This document shows, one piece after another, positions 1 to 11,665 of a DNA stretch of 64,000 bases; position 1 is the stretch's first letter; each line of letters opens with the position of its first letter. A model generated the notes under the pieces. The model worked only from the letters and a program-made list of their open reading frames with translations. It was not told where the DNA came from and did not search any database. Both the position numbers and the translations under genes were made by a program. Source of the DNA: Rostratula benghalensis (Eukaryota > Chordata > Aves > Charadriiformes > Rostratulidae); NCBI GenBank assembly GCA_013399305.1, contig VXAI01000159.1, positions 434,001 to 498,000 on the forward strand, read 5' to 3'.

Positions 1-2199
1 ATTACTTTTCCAGAGAACCTGTTCACTGTTTTGGAAAGAAGATAATTTAAAACATTTTGTTAAAGTAAGCTCTTGCTATTTCATTCAGAGAATGAAAACT
101 GACAAAACTTGTCACTGGGTTACAGATGGAAAAACAGAGGGAAGCTTGGGAAGCTGAGCGACTAGTTTAAGTTCCCTTCATGTATCAGTAGGGCTGAAAG
201 GATCTCAGTTGTAACACTAGTTCATTCATCATTAAAACCCAAGTAACGTACCTAAAACCCACTATACATAAAGAAAAGGATGAGGGCTTACTTTATTAGT
301 TTTAATAAAAAGTATCATCATTCAAGCGTTACAAATTTATTAAAAAGACTTATCCCAGGCAATAACAATAACTAAATGCCTTTTAAAGTCAGAAGAAAAG
401 GGTGCTTTTAGGTAATTTTAAAGTCTTCAAAATGCCAGATTTATCACAAAACTCCCTCCAAGCAAGTGAAATACCTAAGCAACATTGTACCACATAAAGC
501 CTTGGTTGTACTACCCCAGCAGTCTGTGCCTGTGCCCCTCTTCCTAAAAGGTTTCTCTAATGGCTCCCACTTCACACTGTCTGTCCTACATCTTGTATTG
601 CCCTTCTTCAATGTTCCTCTTTCCCCCTGTCCCTGTATACTCATCTATTCACTAGGTGCTCTTCAACCAACTCTTCCTTGTATTTCAAGCCCCTGCTCTG
701 GAGCACGCAAGTGCTTAAGATTCTCAGTGCATCAGAGTTAACAACTGTTCTGATGTCATTCTGAGTAAAAGCTAACATTTAGAACTAAGAGCAGCAAAAA
801 AAAGGTATTAATCTCAATATAGATAACCTGGCATGCCAAAACTCCCTCTGAAAAGTTGATCAGTAGTTTCTGAGCCTCACCAAATCACAAGCTGCCCATC
901 AGGAAGGGTTAGGCTTATTTACTTATGTAATTGCAGGAGCTGAATGGATGTAAATTTCCTGATTCCGGCAGCTGGCACATAGAGAAAACCACCAAAGCCC
1001 ATGACAGCTCTAATAAAAATCTCAAAATCTGACACTGGCCCCCACTTAGAAAAAGCCTATGAGAGCCAACCTTCTTAAGATGTTCAGAAGACACCACTCA
1101 CTCAGAAGAGAAACTGTCAGTATGTAGCAATTCTAACAGGAAAAGTCTAAAACTCCACCCAACTCCCATCATTATATCATGGTCTACTAATTAATACAGC
1201 TTATTTCTGTATGAAACCCCCCAAAGAAAGCTGATGCTAAAAGTTCTTTTAATATTGCTTTTCGAATTTCCTACCTAGAAAAATAATTTCTGTGATCTTT
1301 CAATTAGTAATAGTAATGCATAGACTGGACTGAAGCTATTCCTTATTCAGTTCCTAACTTGAGACCAATAAATGTGAATCTTCTACATGGTACTTAATTC
1401 TGTTTGCCAGAGTTCCCACGCTAATTTGTTTCACCAATCTTTTTTATCATTATTGTTATTAATATTATTTAGAAAGTACACTCCTGGGAGCAGAGATAGC
1501 ATTTTGGCTTATGTCCACATGGAAGTATGTAATTCCACCCTAATCAGGGACTTCCATCCTGATTGGGGACTCAAATTAAACAACCTTTGCCTTATTTGTG
1601 TTTTTAAAAGCAGGCAAATGCAGTAGCCTGAGTAATAAATGTAGCGGTGCTGGTGGCGTGCTTCAGTTCATAATTTCCAGCAAGACATACATACGTTGCA
1701 GTAACAGGACATGCTAGAATGTTGGGGTTTTATTTGGGTTTTTTTAAAATTCACATTCAACCTGGAGGAGCTAGTCTAGATGGCACATCATGTGGGAACA
1801 GGGAAAAGAAAACTTTGTGTCACTGGAATTCTGTCTCAGTGGGGGCTGAGAGCTCGGATGTTCTTTGGTTATTGCTAGGCTGAGTGCTAAGATGGCTGTT
1901 AAATATTTTATCAGCCAAGACTAAAACCAAGAAATGGGCTGAAAACAAGGGTTGAATGATCTCTGTTTTGAGTCTCACATTGTGCAGATACACAAGTAGA
2001 TTTTCTTTCCTTTTCCCCACCCCGCTTCTTCTATTGATGTTTCTCTCAAATATCTCCCCCCACAGCAGCTACTCTGAGGGTTTTCTTTTCCAGAGCAGCA
2101 GCTGTGGTAGAGTGCACTTTATAAGGGCTGACAGTTAACCGAAGTAAACATAAGGACACAGCAGCATTAGGGATGTCAGTCTGCAAATAGAATTTCGTT
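1..2199. other. Unique AT-rich non-coding DNA
   Basis: No gene, RNA gene or clear transposon is visible. Open frames are short (under 100 codons), overlap on both strands and match no family I know. A phrase near 118-140 (ttacagatggaaaaacagag) recalls the core of MIR-type SINEs but is too short to call. A small imperfect hairpin lies at 1538-1567, with arms ccctaatcagg and cctgattgggg around a short loop. The block is probably intronic or intergenic. Confidence 0.6.
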
Positions 2200-3640
2200 G
2201 TAATTCTCTGCGTGAGGTCTGGGAGCAGCCGATGGCTGAATTAAGAACAGCGCTTTTGCAGATTTTATGAGGCTGATGCATGTGACTGTCCTCCCTCCCT
2301 CCCTCTGTCACACCAGGGGCTTGGATGATGGAAAATCATGTGATTATCTTTGCACGGATATGTGCAGGCACAACAAAAAGCATTTCTCTTCTCAGCTCCT
2401 TGCTTTTCCTTCCTCCCGGCAGCTCTTTTCAGTGACTCCCTAACACCAAACACACTGATTTACTTTTCCTTGAAGGGCACACGAACTATGCAATGCTCCT
2501 TTCCCACCTCCCAGCTCCCTTCCCCTTTCCCTCCCCTGCACACATCAGAAAGCCCCTCTTAAAATCCTTTTTCTGCTGTAAACACTAACTTCCAGCCACA
2601 AATTTATCCGTGCTTTCCACTCCGTGGTTTGCGCTGTCATCTGCTAATAACAGAGTTTTTACCACCATCTGCAGCGCTGAGCTGTTCCTGTGGGTTCTCC
2701 CTGCCATTTCTAAGAATTTGACAAATAAATCACATTTGATCAGTGGATCAAAGATGAAATATACAGGCACTGCATTCCAGCTTAGGCTTTGTTTTGGGGA
2801 GTTCAAATGACAGATGAGCTTCTCCTCACACACACCTGCCCACGAGGAAACAGGGAGAGCTCCGGTCAGTTCTGAAAGCATCACAGGGGGGATGATGGAG
2901 GGCTGAGGTTACCCCGAAACCAGAGCAGCTCGACTCTGACATAGCCCTGTCTGACAGGAGAAGCAGAGCAGGGTCTGGACTGTGCCTGGAAAGGGTCCAT
3001 CTTTGTTTCATAAGGTGGAGCCATTTCGTTAAAAGTTGATGGGTTTAGATAAGCAAAAAAGGAGACCGGGTAAATCGCCGTGCCCAGCTGTGTCACCTTC
3101 TCCTTTATCAGAAGTCCTGGGCTGGGAAAATGTCTGCAGCCGGGGCCATGTTATACTTCCTCTGAAATCAGAAGTATTGATTTTTTTATTATTTTTCTTT
3201 TCCTAGCGCTATTCTCCCCTTGCCTTCCCGCCTCCCGCGCGGTGGCAGAGCAGCTGCAGCCCACGGAAGGGTGGGAAGGGCTTTCGCATCTGAGCCCATT
3301 AGTCACCAGATGTCACCTTCTGCTGCCAGTGCCTCCAACAGCCCGGCAGACAATGTCCCATGCATGCTGAACATCTGAACGCCGACTCATTCAATAACGC
3401 GGACGACAGCTCGCTGGGTTACAATGACATCCCCGGCACCTGACCCCAAAAGCCATGTTGACAGTGACACCTACAGCCGGCAGACACAGCCAGCCCCGGC
3501 TGGGCTCACGGGGAGGGGAGGGGGGGCTTTCCTCTTTCCTGTTTGCTTTTTGTTTTAAAGAAAACACCTCTCTTCTGAAGATGTAATTGATTTTATTCAC
3601 CGGAGGAAAGACCAGCTTCTCTATCGATTTCTACATTTGC
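2200..3640. other. GC-richer complex block, candidate conserved non-coding DNA
   Basis: This stretch is visibly less AT-rich and less repetitive than its surroundings, with several CpGs (for example around 3225-3245 and 3380-3440) and long pyrimidine-rich runs at about 2288-2306 and 2380-2560. Open frames on both strands (up to 99 codons) overlap each other and resemble no protein I recognise, so I do not call an exon. High complexity without repeats in a repeat-poor genome fits a regulatory or conserved non-coding element, but this is inference. No TATA box or splice-site arrangement stands out. Confidence 0.3.
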
Positions 3641-6600
3641 TGAATTTATTTTGTTTTCTCCTCTGTGTGATACCATAAAATGTTATTAAAAAGGTGGTGT
3701 AGATCAAACAGAAAATTATGTGTTTTTGTTTTCCCCTCGAAATACTTTTTTTTTAAAAAAAAAATAAACTACCATATTTTAAACATTTCAGCTCAATTGC
3801 AGGGAGAGAAATAATTTAGCATCCACGGCCATGATCTGGTGCTCGTTAGCAAGTTGTTTATGGGGCTGCAGAGCACAGGGCAGAAGGCTGCTGCACAGCC
3901 CGCCACCACCTTCCTCTCTGCATTAACAATTTCGTTTATAGCCTCATCACGCTCCCCCATCAGTGCACTACAACGGGCCCAGCAGTTATTAGAATAAGAT
4001 TTTTAGTGGTATTTTAAACAGGAAAGAAAATCCCACAGACAAACATCTGTGCAAACCAGCAGCACTATAAAAAATAGCTTTAATAAAGCTCTGCTGGGTT
4101 AAACGGGAGGGTGTTTCCGTGGGGTTGTGTGAGAGTGTTCTACTCCACAACCAAAAGCTGTTTAAAAATTTACTCACAGGGCAACAGACAGTAGTGACAC
4201 TACACTCGAGTAATTATTCAAGCATTTCTAAGGTGAAACGAACAATAAACCAAAACCCAAACAGAACAGGCTTCAATTGAGATTGAAGGTGTTCCCAATT
4301 GTATAGAGCAAAAATAGTGCAGGGTTATCAACTAAGATTCATATTTAGGATAAAATTTAGAGGGAACTTAAGATTAAATTTAAGAGAGATGTGAGAGTTA
4401 AGGTTTTCAAGCAAACCAAAAATGTAAGTTAAGCACACCTTTTTACATATAACTCAAATAAGGCTGCATGAAACTGAAATATTTTCAAACACACCAGAAA
4501 GAGACATTTTTAATTTCTTAGGATACATGCCTTCACACTGAAACAGCCAGATGTGTTTTTTATGAATTTTCAGTAAGTTCATTTCCTCTCATCTCCTTTC
4601 TTTAGGTTTTGGGCCTGCATTGTTTTAATCTGATAAAAAAAAAAAAAAAAGCTTCCCATTTGATTACAATCCTAGAGAAAATAAAGGATATTTTGGCCCT
4701 GTATTCAATGGGCTTGGACCCCACTCCCAGTCCATTAATATAATACGGGGAGTTATGCCAAAATTTATTCTGCAACAAAGGAAAACAGAGTATTTTAAAA
4801 CAAACAGACAAATAGCCATTTTAAGTAATGCTTTTTTGAAATGCCATTTTCGCAAGATACTGATTCTTGAGAATGCCTTTGCTATCTTTTCATTGTATGT
4901 GTGTATATACACACAAATAATAAATATTCTTTATCTGTGTGACATTTTACAACAGGGTCTAAATAACAGGTTTTATAGTTAGGCATCCTGTGAGATTTCT
5001 GCTGCTGCTGTGGGTATTGCTGCAGGTAAGATCAGGTACCTCGTGGCACTGGGATACAGAAGATGGGAGTTCCCTATTCAGATGCTCCATTTTCAAAATG
5101 GGACTGTTCTTATTAAAATGTTGGTCTTGAGCCAGTTTCACTGTTCAGAATCATTTCCTTTACCTCACATACTTCATAATTGGATTTGCATGTAGCAGGG
5201 AGTTTAATTACAAAGATCTTTTTTTTCCCCAGGGAAGCTTAGCATCCACATCATCATAGCAATGGAGTGCTGTATTTAAGGTTATATGTGACATTCTACG
5301 TGTGGGAGAGTATTCACTCTGCACAGTTCAGGTTATTGATATTTTTTTCCCTGCATATGGTATCCCATACCAGAACACCACCGTGGCATCACTTTTGTCT
5401 GCTCAGCCCCCGGCTGTATTTTATCAAATGCAAACAGTAATATTAATACTTCAGTGAAACAACCAAAGTCACTGGAATCTTTCTGAAATTTAGCTTTGTG
5501 TTTCCACAAGTCGAGATTTGTTTCTAAAAACAGCCATTAGCACAAATGCTTTAGGAACACAGCTCCTTAACCACGAAGTGCCTACCTAAAGGTGCAGGGC
5601 ACGCACAAAACCAACATATTTAATGATATGTTGAACTCAAACATTATTAAGTTCAAACACAATGTCCAAAATGTTTAGAAAATACTTTCACACCATTAAA
5701 AACTGCTATTTGTAAGACTTGGGAACCTGGAAATGCTCCATGTAAAAAGCTGTTATGCTTCTATTATCAACACACCTCAGGACTTAATAAACCAGGCATT
5801 TCAACACACAGCATGCCGAAATTTGGCATTTTCGTTTTGTGCTTACACATTATTGAACAGTAGGCAATGTAAGGAGAAGAAAAAGAAAAATCTCGCAGGA
5901 AGGTCATTTTCAAAATTAAGAATCTGTATTGTTGATGTTGCTGGTCAAAAGGTGCCCCAAACCATGTAAAATTGATTTTGTTTTTAAAAAGCACTAATGA
6001 TCAAAGTCTAGGGCAGCGGCTCCGACTTAATAATTGGTTGGGTGGAGCTGACTCCATTAACCTCTGGTGAATATTAATTCCTAGGATTGCCTTCCATCAA
6101 GGTCATTAATGCTATTAAAAACTAAATATTTATCAGATAGTTGTATTTTTTGTCTGTGTGCCTTATAAAAGACTTTAAGCAGAAATGCTTCAGTTTGACT
6201 TGCCTGGGTCCCAGGGGTGCTATCTACAACTTGTAAGAGCTCACACCCAGAGCAGCACCAGATTTTCTTACTTTGTGATTCCAAGTAATTTTAGGGATTT
6301 AAGCAAATGCAGACAAAATGTGCACTCATGCTCTGCACCACTTGTGGTTTGTACTAACATTCACAGGAAGCAGAGCTAGCAAAGACTCAACCAAAGCCAT
6401 TCTCAGGAAGGGCAGCATTTCAATCCCCCTCCACCCAAGACTGGAGCCCAGCACACAACTTGCCTGTCTTTGACTTGGAGTTCAAGGTGGCAGGTAGAGG
6501 TCCCAGCCCATAACCTCTAGCACCTCTAGCTCCCACCTCCCGAGAACCACTCCCTGTGGTTGGAGCTGCAGCCTCATTGGAAAAGCAATAACGAGGTGAG

Positions 6601-7649
6601 GGTCAGAAGGGGTTTTGTGAATTCCCCAGGTGTGCTGCTGCCTGACTCTCCTCTGCCCATCCTGGCTTCCTGCTGGTATCACAGTCTGACCACAGAGAGT
6701 GAGGGTCTCTGTAGCCTCACGGGGTCAAACACAAGGTCAAAGCTTCAGCTCACACCAGGCCAATTTAGCAGAGGGCTCTGAAGAAGAGTGTGTTTTTTCA
6801 CTTCACAAACCCACTCTACCCTGAACACTCATGCAGCCTCTATTACTAGACTAAGTGTCAAAGTCTTTATAGCAGATAAAGTAATAGAATCTAAATTTAA
6901 AATAGAAGCATGAACTGGTTTTAATTGGTGACATCATATAAATGTTCCTTTTTTGGACCCAATGTTCCTTTTTTGCAGCCTTTTTGTTATTTCTCATAAA
7001 ACAAGTTGTAACTGAATTATCCATTTGGGATAGCATTACATTGATTTAGATGTAAAAAGGCACAAGCTGGCAATAAGGCAATTAAGTTCCACTCTCATCC
7101 CTCAGACCAGGCTGCTCTCTCAAACCTGTTATATTTTGTAACATCTCCTATAGAAATAATATGATAAATGCCTGGAGAAGACAGAATGGCAAGGTATCAT
7201 TACACCTTTTAATATATTCCCTGAAATATGATTAAGTAATCTAAATGTCTTCTCACCCCCCACCCTTTAATCTCTACCATTTGGAGATGCTTACTACTGA
7301 ATGTTCTCGGTTGTGTTTTGGCCACATTAAAACATACTGGCTTCAACTTCACATTTTTTGCCAAAAAATCTGTTTCGTTCAAAAGTCCTTTTCGCTCAGT
7401 TCTTTTCTATATATTCCACCTAGCTTGTTGTGATGCAAACAACTTAATACATGTTTGGTTTCCTCAGGATACCTTTGGCAGTATGAAAACACCGTGAGAT
7501 GGCTTCGCGTAGTGCCATGATTTTCAGTTCTGTCTTTCGAAAGGGCCACTAATTTATGCTTATCTTTTCAGAAAAGAACACAGAGCATGGAGGAAGCGAG
7601 CCTGAAATGGACCTCCTTATTCACCAACTCCAGTCCCCTGCTATCAGCA
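3641..7649. other. Unique AT-rich non-coding DNA with small local repeats
   Basis: No gene or dispersed repeat is recognised. Local structures are a T-run followed by an A-run at about 3747-3768, an A16 run near 4635-4650, a perfect 16-bp palindrome of TG/TA/CA steps at 4899-4914, two overlapping hairpins at 5612-5656 and a 20-bp tandem duplication at 6941-6980. The AT-rich stretch at about 6085-6170 (homeodomain-like ATTAAT and ATTAAAA words) could be conserved, but that cannot be judged from one sequence. Confidence 0.5.
6941..6980. repeat. 20-bp tandem duplication (two copies)
   Basis: Two adjacent 20-bp copies begin aatgttccttttttg. They differ only in the last bases (gaccc against cagcc). 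This is a simple local duplication with no sign of function. Confidence 0.85.
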
Positions 7650-8065
7650 GCACCTTGTCATATCATCTCCTTGGTAATTTCTTGCCCCTGCTACTCTAAT
7701 TAAAAGGCTATTCCAAAGTCTGACTCCTTCAATAGCAAGGAACCTTCTTTCTAATCTCCAACCTAAAATTTATTCATGACCAGTTTATAGCCATTTGTTC
7801 TTGTTCCTGTCCTTTAGATTAAGTAGCACATCTCTTTTCCCTCCCTGTTTTACCTGCCTCCATGTTCTTGGATGTATTCATGGACAGCACTCTGATCCCA
7901 CTTAGCTTCGTTTTCCTGAGTTAAATGAGCAATCTCTTCTCAGTCTCTTCTCATAAAACAGGCTTTTTATTAACCTCATAGCAATTCTGTGTACCTCTTT
8001 CATTTAGAGTTGATCTTTCTTGCACTTGGATGAGCAAACCTGCACCCTGTGTTAGAGAAGAAGCC
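7650..8065 (-). mobile_element. Ancient CR1 LINE fragment (3' part of pol)
   Basis: Read on the minus strand, this matches the general layout of the CR1 pol end. A stretch like gagactgagaagagattg corresponds to the '[17 protein letters not shown]' block, followed by a 'DRTRGNGHKL'-like stretch in which taaaggacaggaacaag is still visible, then 'FRLEIRKK', which translates intact. It then reaches the 'HWNRLP'-like block, here degraded to agactttggaatagcc. The reading frame is broken by stops and indels throughout, so no protein is made. The divergence from the copy at 17650-18322 is large, pointing to an old CR1 lineage shared by early amniotes or birds. Both ends are approximate. The terminal 8-bp repeats are not seen. 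Confidence 0.7.
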
Positions 8066-11000
8066 TGAGCATCATATGTTGCACTACTGAACTAACACTC
8101 TTCACTGTCAAGTGGAGACACTTTTATTTGGTAAGCTCCAGGACTGCGTGCTTGCTCCCCACCCTCCCAGCTGGCTGTATTCTGAATTATTGACTAACAT
8201 GCAAGTCCTTCTCTTCCTCTGCCATTTCTGGCTCAGGGCCTTAACAATAGAAAATAAAATTTCTATAAACAGAAAATCAAGAAAATAAAATCTCTACAAA
8301 ATCTCTTCCTGTTATTAGCCCTTCCCTGTGTTGTCTAAGAAAGCAGAAACAGTGAAAAAAACAAAAAAGCAAAATACAAAAGCAAACGTAATGTAAATAG
8401 CCAACCTCTTGGTGCATTCATTGCATAAGATTAACTATTCCACATAAATATAACAGTAAATTAATCCATATAGTCATATTTCCAGTGCCAGAATGCAAAG
8501 AGCTTAAGGCTTAGAAGGTTTTACTTTCCAAACAACCTTGGTGCATCAGTGCCTCAGAGAAAAAAACCACCAACTGATCCCTTGAGACTGTAAGCCACAT
8601 CGTTTGTATTTAACTATCAACTAAGTAATAAAAAAGACTTACCCATTTCACTGCCTATAAAGACACAACAGAGTCCTTAATTAGGAGAACCTAGTTTTCT
8701 GACAGTTTGTTTCTGGCAATATTACAGCTCTGAAAGAGAAGGAGTAAGTTTCACGTGTATCTATTTCCGTCATCCTCATAACCCACTTGCCTAAACCCAG
8801 CTCCTGGGTGAGCAGCACTGTCACAAGCATTTTATCCAGCAAAGTAGCCAACCAGTGTTAGTGCTCCTCTCAAAACCTGTCCCAAAAATATATCTTGGGA
8901 TATATATTTATCATTATTTGTAGCCCTGAGTTGGGCTATATGACCTGCAATCAACTCAAGCTTAATTTCAGCACGCAGACTGCACGTATCACTGAAACTA
9001 AGAATGGAAAAAGAAACTCTCTCTTAATTGTCACACTCTTCCCCATAACCACATGTGGGGCATGGGCAGTTTTGGAGGAGAAATAGCAGTTTCTTGGGTC
9101 CTTTGTAAGCTAAATCCAGCACTGGAACTGACACAGAGAGAAGCAATTTTATCCTCACAGAAGAACCGATGCAGGTTTCTTTCATCTCAGAGCAATGAAT
9201 GAGACAAGCAGCAAATTGTAGCCACAACTAGAATCTGTCAGTCACCATTGATTTCCTGTACTCCTCGGGTAGCACCGCTGTGGCCAGTGTGAGATTGCAC
9301 AGTAACAACCTGACCCCTTCATGTCCAAGAGAAAATTTAGCTGCTGGGCTGCTCCGAAATTTGCAGCCAAACACAGCTTCTCAGTGCCTCTCTGCACTGA
9401 TACTATTCCATTCTGGCTTACCCAAATATCTGTACAGCCCAAGAAGGCTAGGAAAGCAGTACATAAATTGTTGATAGACAGTTATAGAGATTTTGAAATG
9501 ATAAAGTATTTAAATTTTAGTAAAGAATATTAAAACTGCCTGCATGTAAAGGCTGATTGGTTAAAAATATAATCACTGAAAAAAAACCCAAACAACTCAA
9601 CAAATAGCACACAGGTTTTATTGTTGAGTTATTAGTAGTTACAGAATTGGAAAGTAATTGTTAATATTTCACAGATGCTGCAGAACATTCAGTCCTGCCT
9701 CTTCATAAACAAATTAAGAATGAGCAAACTGACTACGAAGAGGAATACAAACATTCATGTTTATTAGAAATTGTAAACAAGGTCTGAGCACGAATGTGAT
9801 ATCCTTGCTGTGAGAACTCCTTCTGTCTTCAGAAGTCAGCAAAAAAATCCTCTCCTCTGACAACTACTCAGGAATAGATGATTTGTCTTTTAGTGAAATG
9901 GTGGTATCAGACAAAATACAGAAGTCAGCTCACACACAGATTGCTGTCTTGTTAAAAAGCATTCTAATATCAATTTTGTGTCACTGAAATATTAAAAGGA
10001 TTCTGTCATTATACCACAACTAAACTCATGAAAATGAAAGGGAAGGAACAAATGATTCTAACCAAGCACACACTCCGCAATGGACACATTTATAGCCACC
10101 TCCCTTACAAGTGAAAAACAGAACATGAACTTCTACAAAATCCTGTCATAATCCACAAAAAAATCCAAAACCCAAACAAACCCCAACCCGGTAGTCTTAT
10201 TTATTTTTAACTCCCTGGAAAAGCCTTCCTCCATTCCCAGTATGTTTTTGGCCAGAGATAGCGAGAGCTATTTAGCAGAGAAGGTAAAAATAGAAGCCAG
10301 GATGAAGCAGCATTTACCAACTGGCTCATCAAAGTGTAGATCTACCAACAGAGTAAATAATCGCAACACAGAACACTGATGCCAGTCCACAGCACTTCAC
10401 TCCATGTATTATGGAAGTCTCATCGACTAACAGCTATTATTGAAGTCTTCATGTTATTTCTTTATTTTCTTACTACAGCATGTAGAGGCCACAACTAGTT
10501 AGCAGGAATCCACACACATAGAAAAGAAAGCCAGGGGTTTTGATAGTGTACAACTTCCCCGAGTCAGACAAGCAGAGGGTCAGAAAGATATCTCTTCAAA
10601 CAGCACAGTAAGGGTGTAGAGATTTCTTGACTGTCTGTACCAGAAAAAGTGAAATTTGGATGGAAACATCTGTTTAGCCAATCTGAACACAAAACAACAT
10701 GAACAGAATATCTGACAGAGTGCAATGTAGCTATGTGTATTCAAGTGACTGTACACAGAAAAGAAGGCAGGAATTTTGATCCACCTCTTTTTGCCACGAT
10801 AGCCTCCCTTATCTGTGAGCTTTCCACTGCAATTTCAGCAGCTGCCCCCCAAGGATCAACAAAGTCCAGGATGTTTCAGGTGGAGATACAACACAGAGGG
10901 CAAGCAGAAAACATCAGAAAACTTTTTTTTTTTTACTTAAAATACCTTGCTCCCTCTGGCACTCCTGAGAAGACAACAACTGTATTTATGATATTGTAGC

Positions 11001-11266
11001 CCTACCCGAGCTCACCAGTTACATCCTATTCCCAGTGGAAATTTAATCACTGTTTTTATGAAGTACAGGATCAGAACATCTCATCTCTACGTAATCTAAA
11101 AAGAAGCCCTGTAGACAGGTTTTCAAACAGAGAGCTTGCATGTCCTTGTCAGTAAGAGTCTTATCATTGCAGTAACAGCTTACTTCGTGTATCCCTACAA
11201 GAGCAGAAGCCTCAGGTACTGCTGTGGTAGAAGCAGTTTCACTTTTAGGAAAGGCTCAGTATAATT
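8066..11266. other. Unique AT-rich non-coding DNA
   Basis: No gene or dispersed repeat is recognised. A-rich low-complexity runs occur at about 8338-8385, 9571-9600 and 10155-10195 (As broken by CC). Open frames at about 9024-9533 overlap on both strands and look like chance. The T11 run at about 10923 lies inside an otherwise undistinguished open frame. Confidence 0.6.
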
Positions 11267-11665
11267 GAATCACAGAACAGTTGAAGTTGAAGGGGACCTT
11301 TGAATATCGTCTAGTCCAAGCACCCCCAGCTCAAGGCAGTGACATTTTCTTTCTTACAGTTCCCAGGAATCTCCCCCGATTGCTATGACCTTTTGAAGAC
11401 AGTCAAGAGCTGCTTCACAATGACATCAGCCAGCCTTCTCAGCATTTGTGGCTGTATCACATCAGGTCCCATGGATTTATGCAAGTCCAATCTATTTAAG
11501 GCTTCCATAACACGATCCTCCATCAAGGGAATGTCTTCCTTGTTCCAGGTTCCCCACTGGTTACAGGGACCTGGGACCCCTGAACATTAATCTTATCAGT
11601 AAAGAAAGGGGCACAGAAGGCATTGAATACCACAGTCTTTTGGATGCCCTTTGGTATAACAAATA
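11267..11665 (-). mobile_element. CR1 LINE, internally deleted: RT start joined to 3' tail
   Basis: On the minus strand, entering from about 11665, the translation shows TVVFNAFCAPFFTDKI, which corresponds to the 'AEVLNAFFASVFT' segment just ahead of the CR1 reverse-transcriptase domain. After a frameshift comes DLHKSMGPDVIQPQMLRRLA, matching the typical 'HKSMGPDGIHPRVLRELA' block of CR1 RT. The match continues to SGEIPGNCKKENVT, equivalent to 'SGEVPEDWKKANVT'. There the RT stops, and within about 20 bases the sequence becomes the CR1 3' UTR end (ggactagacgatattcaaagg and a final ctgtgattcaatt near 11267). Most of the RT domain and the C-terminal region are missing. The stop codons and frameshift show a dead copy. 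The tail has only one degenerate copy of the 8-bp terminal unit. Confidence 0.85.

Noticed and set aside
118..140. MIR core near the left edge
   Set aside because: Only about 20 bases resemble the core and nothing around them follows the family.
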